A stretch of 55,667 nt of DNA, from contig NZ_NHOC01000011.1 of NCBI RefSeq assembly GCF_002157465.1, positions 1 through 55,667 on the forward strand, given 5' to 3'. The translations under genes and the position numbers were made by a program. This stretch comes from Butyricicoccus porcorum (lineage in GTDB: Bacteria; Bacillota; Clostridia; Oscillospirales; Butyricicoccaceae). A model generated the notes under the pieces. That model saw only the letters and a program-made list of their open reading frames with translations. It made no database searches and had not been told where the DNA came from. Position 1 is the first letter of the stretch. Every line of letters starts with the position of its first letter. This document shows, piece by piece, positions 54,401 through 55,667 of this stretch.

Positions 54401-55667
54401 GACAGACAGAGTATTTTGATCTGTCAGTGGAGGAGGATCTCTACTATGATACGGAAAATGTTGTTCCCGGACAGGAACTTCCGCTGACTCTGACGGTTCA
54501 CAACAACAGCAATGAAGCAGTCAGCAGTCTGACTGCGGAAATTCTGGATGCAGATGGAAATGTTTTGCAGACCAATCAGGTTGATGTGTCTATTCCATCC
54601 GGTGAAAGCGCAGAGGTTAGCACATCGTATACGCTGCCGGAAGACCTGAACCGCCAGATAATTGCTGTCAGAATCAGCGATGAGCATGCGGAGGCTGTAG
54701 AGGATAATAACTCTGCGAGCGCCGAGCTGGGCTATGGAGATCTTGCAGTAGAGAATCTGGAAGCAACGATGCAGGAAGGCGTTCCGGTACTGAAGGGCAA
54801 TCTGGTCAATCGCGGGTATGAAACGGTTGAAAATATTGCATTGAACATCTTTGACCCGAATGCAGAAGAGACAGAGCTGGATACCCTCACACTTTCGACT
54901 GCTCTGGAGGCGGGAGAAAGCTGTGAATTTGCGTATTATCTGCCAGAACAATACTGGTCGCTGTTGAATGACAGCATGATGTATGAAATTTGCGTACAGG
55001 CAACAACGGATACGCAGGAGAGCCGCTCAGACAACAATGATGCACGTACTGTATTTGGCGATTTACAGCAGACGGTGGATGTGCCGGAGCTCAGTATCAT
55101 CACTCAGCCGGAAGATTACAGCGGCATAGTTGGCGAAACGGCCAGCTTTACGGTTGATGCGACAGGCAAGAACTTTACCTGTCAGTGGCAGGTAAACACG
55201 ACAGGAGAATGGAAAAATTCCACTATGACAGGAAATGATACCTGTACACTGAGCGTACCGATCGCAGCAAAGCGCGATGGACAGAAGTATCGCGTTATAC
55301 TGACGGATGGTGACGGAAATACAGTTACTTCGGAGGAAGCAACGCTGCATGTTCAGCCGGATCCTATTACGATTACATCCCAGCCGGCTGATTATACCGG
55401 TGCGGTCGGCGACACTGCAACATTCACAGTAGAAGCCGAAGGCGAAAATCTGAGCTATCAGTGGCAGTACCAGAATGCGGGCTCCAATTCCTGGCAGAAG
55501 TCGTCGCAGACCGGCAACCAGACCGACACGGTATGTGTGCCGATTACGGCAAAGCGTGACGGTCAGAAGTACCGCGTCGTGATTACAGATGGAGACGGTA
55601 ATACACTTACATCGAACGCAGCAACACTGCATGTGGAGGAAGCTGCGATCACGATTAAAACGCAGCC
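51490..55667 (+). CDS. Large secreted surface protein with C-type-lectin and Ig-like domains (runs off the window)
   Basis: The frame is open for more than 1,390 codons without a stop to the window edge. A signal peptide (KRLLAFAMTVVFAVTGIVPA) is followed at residues 48-176 by a C-type-lectin domain (YYVYSNSSSWEDAVAFCESKG, GLTDEGHEGTWTWING, WASGEPNNSGDENYAMF, TFLCEWD), including the EPN motif that binds Ca and sugar. Then a beta-sandwich (VVGETNDLTIGV), a 300-residue region with low-complexity beta, WD/propeller-like segments, a CARDB-like domain (VPGQELPLTLTVHNNSNEAV) and at about 1198-1390 two or more Ig-like repeats (ITQPEDYSGIVGETASFTVD, ITSQPADYTGAVGDTATFTV; WQKSS and KRDGQKYRVVITDGDGNT). 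A third repeat has begun at the edge. Start: aaggagg lies upstream. Probably a carbohydrate-binding adhesin; wall-anchor domains may follow outside. Confidence 0.9.
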   Translation, partial: MKKRLLAFAMTVVFAVTGIVPAFAVEQTDENAEQKHQLSSDVSVPADALVYNGHAYYVYSNSSSWEDAVAFCESKGGYMAAITSQDENDTVYKYIRDQGYENAYFGLTDEGHEGTWTWINGEKSAYRNWASGEPNNSGDENYAMFYYKFTDGTWNDGNFGEGTQNDSKTFLCEWDFAEGINVGDQSIVVGETNDLTIGVCMKDGSANKLAQKAEVSVENTTIASASRVNGITKLPDSKIAFFTVRVTGKEIGSTKLTVKCSDDVTKTITLNVVDKPSVDIHAQANTAMEQAGISEDCIIPDDIKLSLGDIKGPVIQLGKKEFNLFELSGSVELGFGEANFQTLVDGTDKTIKIMAGMKQAENASIEPDGKKTGNTDQWKKSYDQVKSMYQDVTGKKVDTTRLWNKYQTLRKNLKKTKSTMVIGVDGQLALYAEFSYASGEPELLECGATLAVSANGSVDCHVHPPVYITFGAKVGADGSIALTPNLDAKTVAALMKITPAFTANIGIGVGEKKAKTYVEGGFQGTMEAPIQVSTNSSKNSVEVNLKGSLYWKTEVLGIFKKTGTMDLGDPVQIYSSNEKSKARNTLQDITVREDELVPEPRTRAAQSAIRQERESGIDELWIENTFGHSSPQMVMLENGNRVLMWLGENSEKADDDRTTLYYCVYDVEAGAWGDIEPALENNAYNGVPQLCVNGNTVFLVWQRASQTLGTSGDLDAVSACLDLWYSELRDGSFTTPVCISEQDNGLAKAEYTVATDGSTTAVAWLENSANDLLYTEGTNVLYVRSCSEGTWQTIEQIVSTTDIISDVDLSVTDGTVSVTYQLSDDTGAVSLYVDNGQTKTIEENAPVTKSMWFGGKLYYLKDSVLYVYDGISSTQTNLTDLSNFDLTTNGTQTCLTTIVSDGECGEIYRSDYNATQDIWSPLVQISDYHTYIRSYSAVMESTGSLELANNLVELTDSDEDRYGDASLRVTGQTEYFDLSVEEDLYYDTENVVPGQELPLTLTVHNNSNEAVSSLTAEILDADGNVLQTNQVDVSIPSGESAEVSTSYTLPEDLNRQIIAVRISDEHAEAVEDNNSASAELGYGDLAVENLEATMQEGVPVLKGNLVNRGYETVENIALNIFDPNAEETELDTLTLSTALEAGESCEFAYYLPEQYWSLLNDSMMYEICVQATTDTQESRSDNNDARTVFGDLQQTVDVPELSIITQPEDYSGIVGETASFTVDATGKNFTCQWQVNTTGEWKNSTMTGNDTCTLSVPIAAKRDGQKYRVILTDGDGNTVTSEEATLHVQPDPITITSQPADYTGAVGDTATFTVEAEGENLSYQWQYQNAGSNSWQKSSQTGNQTDTVCVPITAKRDGQKYRVVITDGDGNTLTSNAATLHVEEAAITIKTQ

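Noticed and set aside
1-55667. CRISPR arrays or cas genes
   Set aside because: No regularly spaced 25-40 bp repeats and no Cas motifs seen; the tandem repeats at 795-907 and 23395-23515 have no spacers.

Overview
The window reads as chromosome of a Gram-positive anaerobe of class Clostridia (Bacillota). I infer an Oscillospirales-like gut commensal from the large-type SRP RNA before dnaX-ybaB-recR, HrcA/CIRCE control, T-box and yybP-ykoY leaders, SLH-domain surface protein, the GGGtGRT protein with its Fe-S scaffold partner, and many sugar-acid/inositol-type catabolic modules. I cannot name a genus from sequence alone.

Layout. 1-3530 is the right end of a decayed integrated element: an IS3-family copy running off the left edge, an S24-type repressor with its operator region, a fused prophage remnant, three small regulators, and at the border a 3' fragment of tRNA-Tyr, the expected scar of tRNA-targeted integration. 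3661-17591 is core/accessory carbohydrate metabolism: an MBL-fold hydrolase, an AraC regulator with paired 21-bp-spaced repeats upstream and downstream, two lone sugar-binding lipoproteins with no ABC permease or ATPase, a PfkB kinase, a MATE pump, a Gfo/Idh oxidoreductase-TIM-barrel isomerase pair, a second AraC protein, an SLH/lysozyme surface protein and another TIM-barrel isomerase. 17682-30493 is mostly housekeeping: cstA behind a T-box leader, a pyrophosphatase-fold protein that has lost its catalytic residues, PBP1A, an LTA-synthase-like sulfatase, SRP RNA, dnaX-ybaB-recR, an MFS carrier and a CIRCE-controlled hsp20. 30769-34594 is a third AraC regulator divergent from an isomerase-oxidoreductase operon that ends in the debris of an SSS transporter. 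34692-37742 holds a small alarmone synthetase, mntP behind a manganese riboswitch and a SorC-type regulator. 38156-39866 is the Fe-S scaffold/GGGtGRT operon behind a long leader with an intrinsic terminator.

39868-51051 is an 11.2-kb integrated element (decayed prophage or satellite) that used the last 58 bp of the GGGtGRT gene as its attachment site: the identical 58 bp recur at 50994-51051, followed by what looks like the gene's original terminator. The element carries a tyrosine integrase, a DUF5067-like lipoprotein, a CI/Cro-type switch broken by an IS256-family insertion, an IS3 remnant, a truncated tail tape-measure gene, small cargo genes, a 29-residue holin-like toxin with antisense RNA (type I toxin-antitoxin, plus a second orphan antitoxin-like RNA), and a membrane protein with a coiled coil and a C-terminal helix-turn-helix.

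51490 to the right edge is the beginning of a very large secreted protein with a C-type-lectin domain and Ig-like repeats.

How parts fit: the sugar modules (isomerases, Gfo/Idh oxidoreductases, kinase, binding lipoproteins) are arranged around three AraC regulators and one SorC regulator and probably convert and phosphorylate uncommon sugars or cyclitols; substrates are not determinable here. All structural, promoter and repeat statements were made by eye.
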